Positions 7,917 to 15,278 of a stretch of DNA of 46,391 bases are shown piece by piece; position 1 is the first letter of the stretch, and the number at the start of each line of letters is the position of its first letter. Position numbers and translations under genes: made by a program. Under the pieces are notes generated by a model. That model did no database searches and was not told where the DNA came from. It saw only the letters and a program-made list of their open reading frames with translations. This DNA comes from Paenibacillus sp. A3 (GTDB lineage Bacteria; Bacillota; Bacilli; Paenibacillales; NBRC-103111). The DNA lies in the NCBI RefSeq assembly GCF_001399685.1, contig NZ_JTHN01000090.1:1-46391 (forward strand), read 5' to 3'.

Positions 7917-9167
7917 ATGTTAAACGAACAGACGATCCGCATTATTCAATCGACGGCCCCGCTTCTGGAGTCGAAGGGAACTGAAGTAACGAAGCGATTT
8001 TATGAAATTTTGTTCACCGAGCATCCCGAGCTGCTGAACGTCTTCAACCATACGAACCAAAAGCAGGGACGTCAGCAGACGGCGCTGGCTAATGCCGTGT
8101 ATGCCGCCGCCGTGCATATCGATAATTTGGCTGCCATTTTGCCTGTGGTAAAGCAGATCGGGCATAAGCACCGGAGCCTTGGAGTAAAGCCCGAGCATTA
8201 TCCGATCGTGGGCCGGACGCTGCTGACGGCCATGCGGGAGGTGCTCGGCGAGGCAGCGACGGACGAGGTGCTTCAGGCGTGGGAAACCGCCTACGGCATC
8301 ATTGCCGACGCCTTCATCGGCGTAGAGGCGGAAATGTATGATCATGCCGAACGGCAGGCGGGCGGCTGGGAAGGATTCCGCGCGTTTCGGGTGGAGCGCA
8401 AGCAAAAGGAAAGCAGCGTCATTACGTCGTTTTATTTGGTTCCGCTTGACGGCGGCGCGATTGCCTCGTTCGAGCCCGGGCAGTATGTCAGCGTAAAGCC
8501 GGAGATGCCCGGCGAGACGTATACGCATATCCGGCAGTACAGCTTGTCCGATGCGCCGGGTAAGCCGTATTACCGCATCTCCGTCAAACGCGAGGACAGC
8601 GCGCCGGACCGCCCGGCGGGCAAAGTGTCCGTCTTCCTTCATGAGCACGTGAGCGAAGGCGACACGCTATGGCTGACGGCTCCCGCCGGGGATTTCACGC
8701 TCGACACCTCCGACGCGCGCCCGGTCGTATTGCTGAGCGGCGGTGTCGGTCTGACTCCGCTGCTCAGTATGCTGAAAACGCTCGGCGAAACGGCGCCGGA
8801 CCGGCAGGTCACGTTCGTTCACGCAGCCCTGAACGGCGAGACGCACGCGATGCGCGCCGAGGTGGAAGAGCTGGCTCGCAGGCATCCGGGCTTTTCGTAC
8901 CGCTTTTGCTACCAATCGCCGACCGCTGCCGATCGGGCGGAGCGTACGTTCCACAAGGAGGGCTATATCGATCTGGAGTGGCTGCAATCCGTCGTTCCTT
9001 CGCCGGATGCGGCGTTCTATTTCTGCGGACCGGTGCCGTTCATGAAGACGGTCAACCGGATGCTGCAAGCATGGGGCGTACGCAAGGAGGACGCGCGTTA
9101 CGAGTTTTTCGGACCGTCGGGCTCGCTGGAGGAAGCCGGAGAACCAACGGCTCCGGCACAGCGCTAA
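7917..9167 (+). CDS. hmp: Flavohemoglobin, nitric oxide dioxygenase
   Basis: A 416-residue flavohemoprotein that converts NO and O2 to nitrate using NAD(P)H, FAD and heme in the cytoplasm. The globin domain (about 1-140) shows the distal Tyr29 and Gln53 and the proximal His85 (GHKHRSL). An FAD-binding ferredoxin-reductase domain follows with the RQYSLSDAP motif (about 205-213), then an NAD-binding domain with GGVGLTPLLSML and the terminal FFGPSGSL block. Length and domain order are standard. GAGGG at 7906-7910 precedes the ATG at 7917. It has a Crp/Fnr-type operator and converges on a Crp-family gene with only about 40 bp between them. Confidence 0.97.
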   Translation: MLNEQTIRIIQSTAPLLESKGTEVTKRFYEILFTEHPELLNVFNHTNQKQGRQQTALANAVYAAAVHIDNLAAILPVVKQIGHKHRSLGVKPEHYPIVGRTLLTAMREVLGEAATDEVLQAWETAYGIIADAFIGVEAEMYDHAERQAGGWEGFRAFRVERKQKESSVITSFYLVPLDGGAIASFEPGQYVSVKPEMPGETYTHIRQYSLSDAPGKPYYRISVKREDSAPDRPAGKVSVFLHEHVSEGDTLWLTAPAGDFTLDTSDARPVVLLSGGVGLTPLLSMLKTLGETAPDRQVTFVHAALNGETHAMRAEVEELARRHPGFSYRFCYQSPTAADRAERTFHKEGYIDLEWLQSVVPSPDAAFYFCGPVPFMKTVNRMLQAWGVRKEDARYEFFGPSGSLEEAGEPTAPAQR

Positions 9168-9207
9168 AATGCGGTTCGGATCAACAGAGGAACTGTATGC
9201 TTAGCGG

Positions 9208-9747
9208 TCAGCGCTTGTTATCGTCCCGGGCCTGCAAAGCGGTGCGGTTGCTTGCTTGAGCGCGAAGCAGACGATTGACCGTCTCGCGGCGCAGCCCGAT
9301 AAACTGGCCGATTTCTTCCTGTGTCAGCAGATCGGTCAAACGGGCCGGGGCAATATAGGCTTCGAACCAGGTTTGCAGCTTCGCCAGCTTGTCCGCCGGC
9401 GTAATCTGCGTCAGCTGATCGATTCGCTGCTGCATCATCCGCAGCTTGCTTTCCAGCAGCATGGCGATCTCAAGGCACGTTTGCGGTTCCCGCTGGAGCT
9501 TGGCGTACCATTCTTGAGCGGGAAGCGTTTCGATCTCGCAGGTCATAAGCGCAATCGCGGTCCCGTAATATTCTTTCGGACTGATTAAGGAATGATGAGG
9601 AATCGTTTCGCCCGGAACGATAATATTGACCAGAACCGGATTTCCGTCCTCATGAATGCGGACAATCTTAAGCAGGCCGCTCTTGATGCGGTACAGCGGT
9701 CCGGTTTCTCCTTGGCGAAACAACGTTTCGCCTTTATGCAGCAGCAT
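9208..9747 (-). CDS. Crp/Fnr family transcriptional regulator (short N-terminus)
   Basis: A 179-residue Crp-type regulator, shorter than the usual 220 or so. It begins inside the cyclic-nucleotide-binding-like beta-barrel (KGETLFRQGETG, 5-16), then has the SGLLKIVR strand, the dimerisation helix (about 90-120) and a C-terminal helix-turn-helix, LTQEEIGQFIGLRRETVNRL. R154, E155 and R159 occupy the positions of CRP R180, E181 and R185, which read TGTGA. Only two cysteines (70, 91) are present, so it is not a four-Cys iron-sulfur FNR; heme or NO sensing is possible but unproven. An in-frame stop codon three codons upstream of the ATG rules out a longer N-terminus without a frameshift. AAAGGTG precedes the start. 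It likely regulates hmp. Confidence 0.88.
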   Translation of the reverse strand: MLLHKGETLFRQGETGPLYRIKSGLLKIVRIHEDGNPVLVNIIVPGETIPHHSLISPKEYYGTAIALMTCEIETLPAQEWYAKLQREPQTCLEIAMLLESKLRMMQQRIDQLTQITPADKLAKLQTWFEAYIAPARLTDLLTQEEIGQFIGLRRETVNRLLRAQASNRTALQARDDNKR

Positions 9748-9773
9748 GCGTCTTCACCTTTGCTTCCATTTTT

Positions 9774-9812
9774 AGCGTTCCGTCTCTGTCGAGGCGGGAC
9801 GCTTTTCTTTTT
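9774..9812 (+). terminator. Plus-strand terminator antisense to the crp leader
   Basis: A 13-bp stem (9774-9786 with 9791-9803, including two G-U pairs when read on the plus strand) has a 4-base loop and is followed by TTTTCTTTTT. The U-tract and the G-U pairs only work on the plus strand. No plus-strand gene lies between hmp (ends 9167) and this site, so it probably ends the hmp transcript after it has crossed crp in antisense. Confidence 0.7.
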
Positions 9813-9815
9813 CCG

Positions 9816-9824
9816 ATTATAGCA
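9816..9824 (-). promoter_or_regulatory. Extended -10 promoter of the crp-family gene
   Basis: On the minus strand TGCTATAAT (perfect -10 TATAAT at 9816-9821, with TG one base upstream) lies about 70 bp before the regulator ATG. No convincing -35 is present, as is common for extended -10 promoters. The predicted transcription start falls on the edge of the opposing terminator. Confidence 0.5.
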
Positions 9825-9972
9825 CGATCCGAGGATATGCTCATAGTGAACTGAACTAGAGGAGGACGTTCGGGTGTCCTTTTTTCGTACGCGCGGCTGC
9901 AAGCGGGCGGGTTCATCGGTTTCTTTCGGCGACGACGGCTTCTGCTGCTCCGCAATTTCCAAGAAATTCATC

Positions 9973-10023
9973 TTGCATAAAGAACGTATGTTCGGTATAT
10001 AATACAAACAAGAATGTATGTTC
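9973..10023 (+). promoter_or_regulatory. SOS promoter with two LexA-like boxes (polymerase operon)
   Basis: A -35 TTGCAT (9973-9978) and a perfect -10 TATAAT (9998-10003) flank a 12-bp box GAACGTATGTTC (9982-9993). A second, weaker box GAATGTATGTTC lies at 10012-10023. The Firmicute LexA/DinR consensus core is GAAC-N4-GTTC, so the first box matches fully and the second has one core mismatch. Their positions, between -35 and -10 and just past the start point, suit repression. The spacer is 19 bp, longer than ideal. The -10 region shares an identical 17-bp stretch with the promoter at 22464-22507. Confidence 0.75.
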
Positions 10024-10039
10024 GCATGGTGGTGTGAAG

Positions 10040-10411
10040 ATGAATACTAACCCAAGAGTCGAGACGGAAGAAGATATTCAAATCATCAAGGAATTTACAT
10101 TGCTTCCTATTTTACTCGATATGCTAGCAAGAGATATCGATGAACTGACCATGTATCGGAACAAAATCGTCTACAATCATGTCATTTCTTACTTAAAGGA
10201 CATCGAAAACTCCGTGTATGCGGAAATGCAAACCGTCAAACGCAAAATGAAGGCACACGATATTAAAATAATCAAGACGGAAATGAATGGACTTGGAATC
10301 GACGTCGAATATAAAATCCGCGGCTATATCCATCATTTTAAGATGTTAAGAAGCCTGATAAAAGCAGAGCTTATGACCATGCTGGCGAACTTACGGAGGC
10401 GGTCACAATGA
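10040..10411 (+). CDS. Hypothetical protein, first gene of the SOS polymerase operon
   Basis: About 123 residues, cytoplasmic, charged and mostly helical in appearance, with no known motif that I recognise. Its C-terminal half (VEYKIRGYIHHFKMLRSLIK, preceded by a KRKMKAHDIKI segment) lines up with the same region of the third gene of this operon (LYYRYICRGHEDRFMMTKDF), suggesting a shared, undescribed domain. The ATG at 10040 follows GGTGGTG; an in-frame GTG at 10034 is an alternative. The stop overlaps the polymerase start (ATGA), so the two are translationally coupled. It may be a regulatory or accessory partner of the polymerase; function unknown. Confidence 0.75.
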   Translation: MNTNPRVETEEDIQIIKEFTLLPILLDMLARDIDELTMYRNKIVYNHVISYLKDIENSVYAEMQTVKRKMKAHDIKIIKTEMNGLGIDVEYKIRGYIHHFKMLRSLIKAELMTMLANLRRRSQ

Positions 10412-11676
10412 TGGGAAAAAGCGAAAGAACTATTTTTTTGGCGGATTGCCAGAGCTTTTACGCCAGCGTAGAAAAGACGGAGCATCCATGGTGCAAGAAC
10501 AAGCCGGTTGTTGTTGCGGGTGATCCGGCACGCCGATCAGGTATTATATTAGCTGCCTGTCCCATCGCCAAAAGTTTCGGGGTGACTACGGCTGAGCGGT
10601 TAGGCGAAGCCTTGAAAAAGTGCCCGGATCTCGTCGTCATGCGGCCTCGTATGCAGCATTATATCGATGTTTCCCTCATGATTACTCAAATTTATAAGGA
10701 GTATACCGATCTTGTCGAAATATTTTCGATCGACGAACAGTTCCTCGATGTTTCGGGAAGTCTCCATATTTTTGGCGATCCCGTGATCATTGCGAAATCT
10801 ATACAACAAAAAGTACTTCAACAAACGGGCGTCTGGATAAGAATCGGTATTAGCTCAAATAAAATACTTGCCAAAATCGCAACGGACATATGGGCAAAGA
10901 AAAGCAAGACAGGTATATGTACATTGCATAAATCGGAGCTGGAGACACGGCTTTGGCCGGAGCCGGTACATAAAATGTTCGGCGTCGGCTCCCGGATGAC
11001 GACGCATTTTGCACGGCTCGGAATGTATACCATTGGCGATATTGCGAGGACACCGTTGTCCCGTTTAAAAGAAAAATTTCGGGTCCGTTTTGGGAAACAA
11101 AGCGATATTCACGCCGAGGTGATGTGGCGGACGGCCAACGGTCTGGATGATTCTCCTGTCACGCCCGGCACGTTTCATACCCCTCCTAAATCTGTGGGCC
11201 ACATGATGACCTTGCCTAGAGACTATACTCAAAACAGCGAGGCGGAGACGATACTCTTGGAGCTGACGGAAGAAGTTTGCCGGGATTGCAGGCGTAAGGG
11301 GTATATGGGCTGGGTCGTTTCGGTCAGCTGCATGTGCAGCCCTTATGAAGCCCCTACAGGCTTTTCGAGACAAATGAAGATGCCTGACCCTACCAATAAC
11401 ACCAACGCCGTGTACGAGGCAGCCAAGCGGTTATTTTACCGGTACTGGGATAAAATGCCGATACGCAGGATGGGCGTAACGCTTAGCAACCTTATTGATG
11501 ATCAGACCTATCAATTGACGCTTTTTGAAGATCAAGTGCGAGCCAGAGCCTTGGATAAAGTGACGGACCAAATCAAGGAGCGCTACGGCAGCGCCGCGAT
11601 CGTAAGAGCGTCATCGCGGACAGCTTCCGGGCAAGCATTGGAGAGGTCTCATAAAATCGGAGGGCATTATAAATGA
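10408..11676 (+). CDS. Y-family DNA polymerase (UvrX/DinB-like translesion polymerase)
   Basis: A 422-residue translesion polymerase. Palm residues are visible: D13 in the ADCQSFYASVEK motif, with Tyr18 at the steric-gate position as in UmuC-type enzymes, and D109-E110 in FSIDEQFLD. The little-finger domain follows after about residue 240. QLTLF at 369-373 is a good sliding-clamp-binding motif. The SQSFY/SIDEQ pattern places it nearer to B. subtilis UvrX (phage SPbeta) and YqjW than to DinB. It is the middle gene of an SOS-boxed operon, overlapping both neighbours by ATGA. It is expected to copy past DNA lesions after damage, with low fidelity. Confidence 0.93.
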   Translation: MMGKSERTIFLADCQSFYASVEKTEHPWCKNKPVVVAGDPARRSGIILAACPIAKSFGVTTAERLGEALKKCPDLVVMRPRMQHYIDVSLMITQIYKEYTDLVEIFSIDEQFLDVSGSLHIFGDPVIIAKSIQQKVLQQTGVWIRIGISSNKILAKIATDIWAKKSKTGICTLHKSELETRLWPEPVHKMFGVGSRMTTHFARLGMYTIGDIARTPLSRLKEKFRVRFGKQSDIHAEVMWRTANGLDDSPVTPGTFHTPPKSVGHMMTLPRDYTQNSEAETILLELTEEVCRDCRRKGYMGWVVSVSCMCSPYEAPTGFSRQMKMPDPTNNTNAVYEAAKRLFYRYWDKMPIRRMGVTLSNLIDDQTYQLTLFEDQVRARALDKVTDQIKERYGSAAIVRASSRTASGQALERSHKIGGHYK

Positions 11677-12155
11677 GCAAGAAACTCCAAGGCAACGGAT
11701 TGTGGGAGTCAAGCCGGATGATGCTTCCGCAGCATAAAGAACAATCTATGTCCGCTCTCCCGCAGACTGCACCTCCAACAAAAAAAGAGTTCGAGATGAT
11801 GCGGAAATCTATCATTTTACCCGTTGTGCTAAAAATTGTGGAAAAGAAAAGCGTGGAAGTCGAAATGTCGTCTCAAACACTGAAGCCTCTGTATTCCGCT
11901 GCCGCTAAAGTACTGGCTAACACGATAAGAGCAGATGTGCAGCAGTCCAAAAAAGATCTTGTTGAAAGAAATATCCGAGTGTTCGAGGATGGGAAGGATG
12001 ATTCTGTGCTGTATTATCGCTATATTTGCCGCGGCCATGAGGACCGATTTATGATGACCAAGGACTTTATGCGGGATGAGATCAGCATGCAGATTGGAGT
12101 TTATGCGAAAAATCTTATCGCAGCGCTTCAGAAGCTGGTAAAAAACAACCGGTGA
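11673..12155 (+). CDS. YolD-like N-terminal peptide plus unknown domain, SOS operon
   Basis: 160 residues. Residues 1-24 (KLQGNGLWESSRMMLPQHKE) match the conserved N-terminal segment of YolD-like proteins, which are encoded beside UvrX-type polymerases. The usual YolD beta-barrel does not follow. Instead, from about residue 37 there is a helical domain whose C-terminal part (YYRYICRGHEDRFMM) resembles the first gene of the operon. The ATGA overlap with the polymerase gene indicates coupling. It looks like a fusion of a YolD peptide to the operon's own accessory domain; the function is unknown. No terminator is evident downstream. Confidence 0.75.
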   Translation: MSKKLQGNGLWESSRMMLPQHKEQSMSALPQTAPPTKKEFEMMRKSIILPVVLKIVEKKSVEVEMSSQTLKPLYSAAAKVLANTIRADVQQSKKDLVERNIRVFEDGKDDSVLYYRYICRGHEDRFMMTKDFMRDEISMQIGVYAKNLIAALQKLVKNNR

Positions 12156-12191
12156 ATCGCCTCTTTTTCCGTCTTTTCCATCAAGTCCCGC

Positions 12192-12220
12192 TTCGGAGCA
12201 GACCGTTTCTGCGCTATACT
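12192..12220 (+). promoter_or_regulatory. Candidate promoter of the YfhP-like gene
   Basis: A -35-like TTCGGA (12192-12197) and a -10 TATACT (12215-12220) are 17 bp apart and lie 54 bp before the ATG at 12274. The -35 is weak. Confidence 0.4.
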
Positions 12221-12273
12221 TAGAAGTCGAGAACGGTAGTTTAAGTAATTGTTTTAGAAGGAGGGAATTGAAT

Positions 12274-13278
12274 ATGGATACGGCCAGTCATTTCCTCATC
12301 GGTCTCGGGCTGGGAGCCATGGCCCGCTTCGTACCGGAGATTGGAGCCGACCCGGCGCTGGCATTAGCCGTGACGATCGGAACGACGATCGCTTCCGAAT
12401 TGCCGGATATCGACTATGTCCACAAGCTGACCAAAGGGGATGCCGTCTATCTGAAAAAGCATCGGGGACTTACGCATTCCGTCATGGCTTGGTTTTTATG
12501 GCCAAGCGTCGTCACGCTAGGGATGATGCCTTTCTTCAGCGGGCTTGCGTGGGGTTGGGTTTGGCTGTGGAGCTTCCTCGCCGTGCTTGTCCATGTCGGT
12601 CTTGATGCGCTGAACACGTTCGGAACACAGGCCCTGCTTCCTTTTTCAAAGAAACGTCTTTCGCGGGATGTTCTCATGGTCTTCGATCCGGTTCTATTCA
12701 TTGCTCAGCTTGCGGGAATTGCACTTTGGTGGATGGGCATAGTCTCGCCTGGTCCGCTGTTCATGCTGATAAATGGCTGCTCTGTCGTCTACATTGCCCT
12801 AAGGTTCGTGATGCACCGCCGATACGTACGGCTCATGTCGGTTCGCTATGAGAACGCAACGGCTGTCAGCGTCCTGCCTACGTTCCGTTTCAACCGGTGG
12901 ACCGCGATCGCGGAGACGGATTCGGAGCTGGTTCTGGGCGAATGGAGAGGGCATCGGTACCGGGAAACCGAACGACTGGAGAAACACTCCGACAACGTGC
13001 CTAAACAAGCTTTCGAAGTGCCGGACCGGGATACCTTAAAACGGTTGTGCCCGGCCGCCGACACGTTCTTTTCGATCGCGCAGCATATCCGTCAGGAACA
13101 GATGGTGACGGAAAAGACGTTCCGATACATTTGGACGGATCTGCGGTTCCGTTTCGGCGATTTTTACCCGTTCAAAGCCATTGTTGAATTTGACCGGGAC
13201 GGCAATATCGTATCCGGCTATTTGGGCTGGCGGGGCAACCGCAGCCATACGGAACGGACGTATAACCGCGCAGTATAA
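12274..13278 (+). CDS. YfhP/YdjM family membrane-bound metal-dependent hydrolase
   Basis: 334 residues. The N-terminal half is the DUF457/YdjM-type membrane domain: MDTASHFLIGLGLG, then ELPDIDYVHKL, KHRGLTHSV and HVGLDALNTFG, whose His and Asp residues form the putative metal site between several membrane helices. The C-terminal half is soluble and resembles the B. subtilis YfhP extension. The family is predicted to be a hydrolase, but no substrate is known. I chose the ATG at 12274 because AAGGAGGG (12258-12265) is ideally spaced for it; an in-frame TTG at 12268 is too close. Convergent with the AHSA1 gene. Confidence 0.85.
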   Translation: MDTASHFLIGLGLGAMARFVPEIGADPALALAVTIGTTIASELPDIDYVHKLTKGDAVYLKKHRGLTHSVMAWFLWPSVVTLGMMPFFSGLAWGWVWLWSFLAVLVHVGLDALNTFGTQALLPFSKKRLSRDVLMVFDPVLFIAQLAGIALWWMGIVSPGPLFMLINGCSVVYIALRFVMHRRYVRLMSVRYENATAVSVLPTFRFNRWTAIAETDSELVLGEWRGHRYRETERLEKHSDNVPKQAFEVPDRDTLKRLCPAADTFFSIAQHIRQEQMVTEKTFRYIWTDLRFRFGDFYPFKAIVEFDRDGNIVSGYLGWRGNRSHTERTYNRAV

Positions 13279-13303
13279 ACTCGGTGCTGTGCAATGTAAA
13301 AAC

Positions 13304-13333
13304 AAAGCCGTCGGCCCCAGGCCGGACGGCTTT
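13304..13333 (-). terminator. Terminator between the convergent yfhP-like and AHSA1 genes
   Basis: AAAGCCGTC (13304-13312) pairs with GACGGCTTT (13325-13333) around a GC-rich loop. On the minus strand it is followed by TTTGTTTTT, giving a good terminator for the AHSA1 gene. The plus strand lacks a clear U-tract but may use the same stem. Confidence 0.75.
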
Positions 13334-13339
13334 GAAAAT

Positions 13340-13849
13340 TTATTGAATGGATTGCAAATGCTCTTCGAGACGATCCCACGTTTCGGTAATTCCTTGCTCC
13401 ATCCCCATATCGAGAACGGTTTTAAGCGCTTCGGCAGAAGGGTATTGGCCCCGGTTGACAAGCTTCGTCTTGCCTTCGAACTCTATGAAAGTCAGCGTAA
13501 TGAGAGGCGCAGGCATTCCTTCCGCTTCATTGCCTTCGGCATCCGAGAAGTAATCCGTGTAGACGATTTTCTCCGCTTCGACGATTTCCTGATAGACGGC
13601 TTTGCCCCAAGATTCGAATCCGTAAAAATCGCCTTGGTTCTTATCGATACATTTCATACAGTAATGCCAGATGCCGCCTGGACGAAAATCAACGTTGCAC
13701 ACTGTAAGGGTCCAGCCGCGAGGTCCCCACCAGTGTTTGAGATGCTCCGCCTGTGAAAACGCTTTAAATACAAGCTCACGCGGCGCATTGAACACGCGCT
13801 CCAGAATAAGTTCCTGACCTTCTGCCTTGATCGTCATTGGGTTCGACAT
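13340..13849 (-). CDS. SRPBCC/AHSA1 domain protein
   Basis: 169 residues of one AHSA1 (Aha1 C-terminal-like) START-fold domain. It begins with the family pattern LERVFNAPRELVFKAFSQAEHLKHWWGP, then WTLTVCNVDFRPGGIW, and ends with the ETWDRLEEHL helix. Such proteins have a hydrophobic cavity and may bind small lipophilic ligands; many are paired with an ArsR regulator, which is not seen here. AGGAGG precedes the ATG at 13847-13849. A strong promoter with an overlapping palindrome (13930-13967) suggests control by a dimeric repressor encoded elsewhere. Confidence 0.9.
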   Translation of the reverse strand: MSNPMTIKAEGQELILERVFNAPRELVFKAFSQAEHLKHWWGPRGWTLTVCNVDFRPGGIWHYCMKCIDKNQGDFYGFESWGKAVYQEIVEAEKIVYTDYFSDAEGNEAEGMPAPLITLTFIEFEGKTKLVNRGQYPSAEALKTVLDMGMEQGITETWDRLEEHLQSIQ

Positions 13850-13929
13850 CTCAAACCTCCTAAGATTCTTTTCGGTACGCGTTAACCCGGGTGTCTTGTT
13901 TCGTTTGTCTGTACCGTTTTATTGTTTTA

Positions 13930-13967
13930 AATATACCTTGTCGAGAATATTCCTGTCAAGGAATATT
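13930..13967 (-). promoter_or_regulatory. Promoter with overlapping palindromic operator (AHSA1 gene)
   Basis: On the minus strand a perfect -35 TTGACA (13954-13959) and a -10 TATATT (13930-13935) have an 18-bp spacer. A perfect inverted repeat, AATATTCCT-GTCA-AGGAATATT (13946-13967), overlaps the -35. A dimeric repressor bound there would block RNA polymerase. The cognate regulator is not visible in the window. Confidence 0.75.
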
Positions 13968-14108
13968 TGAAACATAATTTTAACGTGTGAGCGAACCGTA
14001 AGATGATGAAAAGTTTGTCCCAAGGAAGCGGACAAAACGGGAATATACAAGCCTGCCGAACATAAAATGAAGAATAAGATGATGTTATGCGGTTGCCCCG
14101 GAGGTTTT

Positions 14109-15152
14109 ATGGATAAAAAATGGGTCTCGATCTTGCAAATTGCAGCTACATATGCTGGGACAGTGGTGGGAGCCGGATTCGCTTCCGGACAGTCGATTAT
14201 GCAGTTTTTTACGGTTTACGGGACATGGGGAGCCGGAGGCATCTTGATCAGTACGTTTCTTTTTATGTGGATCGGAACCCGGATGATGGTTTTGGCGCAC
14301 AGAATTAAAGCATTTTCTTATCAGGAGCTTAACATCTATCTTTTCGGCAGTCTGTTTGGCAAGGTGGCCAATGCTGTGACGTTTGCGATTTTATTCGGGA
14401 TGACTTCCGTGATGCTGTCAGGCGCCGGGTCCATCTTTGAAGAACAGCTTCGTTTGCCGTATCAGTGGGGCATTGTTATCAGTATCACCCTTTGTTATCT
14501 GGTGATGACCAAAGATATGCAGGGAATTTTGGCGGTAAACTCGCTGGTCGTGCCTTTAATGCTTTTATTCATGCTTCTCATTGCCTTTCAGGTGGTCGGC
14601 GATAGCGGGACGGTTCCAAGCATCCGTTGGCAGAGCCTGCCAAGGTCCGATCTAACGTGGTTGATTAGTCCGTTTGCCTACGCCGCATTGAATTTTGCCT
14701 TTGTCCAAGCGGTGATGGTGCCTCTCGGCAGCGAGGTACAGGACGAAAGCGCCTTGAAATGGGGTGGCTTCTGGGGGGGCGTGGCTCTTGGATTCATGTT
14801 GCTGATCAGCCATTGGGCTATGAATTCCAAAATGCCGGAAATTGCAGACTTCGATATTCCGATGGCCGAAATTATTCGGGACCTTGGCGGAGCGGTTCAC
14901 ATCTTGTTTCTGCTGGTCATCTACGGGGAAATTTTTACGACAATCATCGGAAACGTATTCGGGATCGCGCGTCAAATTCAAAGCATGTTCGTTCTCCCGA
15001 CCAAATGGCTGGTGTTAGCGATTCTGCTCGGAAGCTTTCTGATCAGTCAGATCGGCTATACTCCGCTGCTTTCTTATCTGTATCCTCTGTTCGGCTATCT
15101 CGGGATGATCCTGCTTCTTTTCTTGGCGTTTAAAAGGATGCCCGAACATTAG
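14109..15152 (+). CDS. YkvI family membrane protein
   Basis: 347 residues with about ten hydrophobic segments. It opens with the family hallmark YAGTVVGAGFASGQ (about residues 12-25 from this start), close to the helix-breaking Gly-rich start seen in amino-acid transporters of the APC fold. Further hydrophobic helices run to the C-terminus (LFGYLGMILLLFLAF). The substrate is unknown. I chose the ATG at 14109 because GGAGG lies just before it and the upstream ATG at 14067 would add a Cys-rich hydrophilic tail. YetF follows in the same direction about 125 bp downstream. Confidence 0.85.
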   Translation: MDKKWVSILQIAATYAGTVVGAGFASGQSIMQFFTVYGTWGAGGILISTFLFMWIGTRMMVLAHRIKAFSYQELNIYLFGSLFGKVANAVTFAILFGMTSVMLSGAGSIFEEQLRLPYQWGIVISITLCYLVMTKDMQGILAVNSLVVPLMLLFMLLIAFQVVGDSGTVPSIRWQSLPRSDLTWLISPFAYAALNFAFVQAVMVPLGSEVQDESALKWGGFWGGVALGFMLLISHWAMNSKMPEIADFDIPMAEIIRDLGGAVHILFLLVIYGEIFTTIIGNVFGIARQIQSMFVLPTKWLVLAILLGSFLISQIGYTPLLSYLYPLFGYLGMILLLFLAFKRMPEH

Positions 15153-15278
15153 CTGCTCTATTCGCGCGGATACTTATGGTCTCAAACCCTTAATTTAAGT
15201 TCTTTAAAAATCCATCCAACCGCAAATAATTTGGGTATTCGATACATCTCAGTTCTGACTCGGAATGGAGGTAAAGGA

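Noticed and set aside
9585-10007. Minus-strand frame overlapping crp and the SOS promoter
   Set aside because: Covers the crp start, a terminator and the LexA-boxed promoter; no coding signals.
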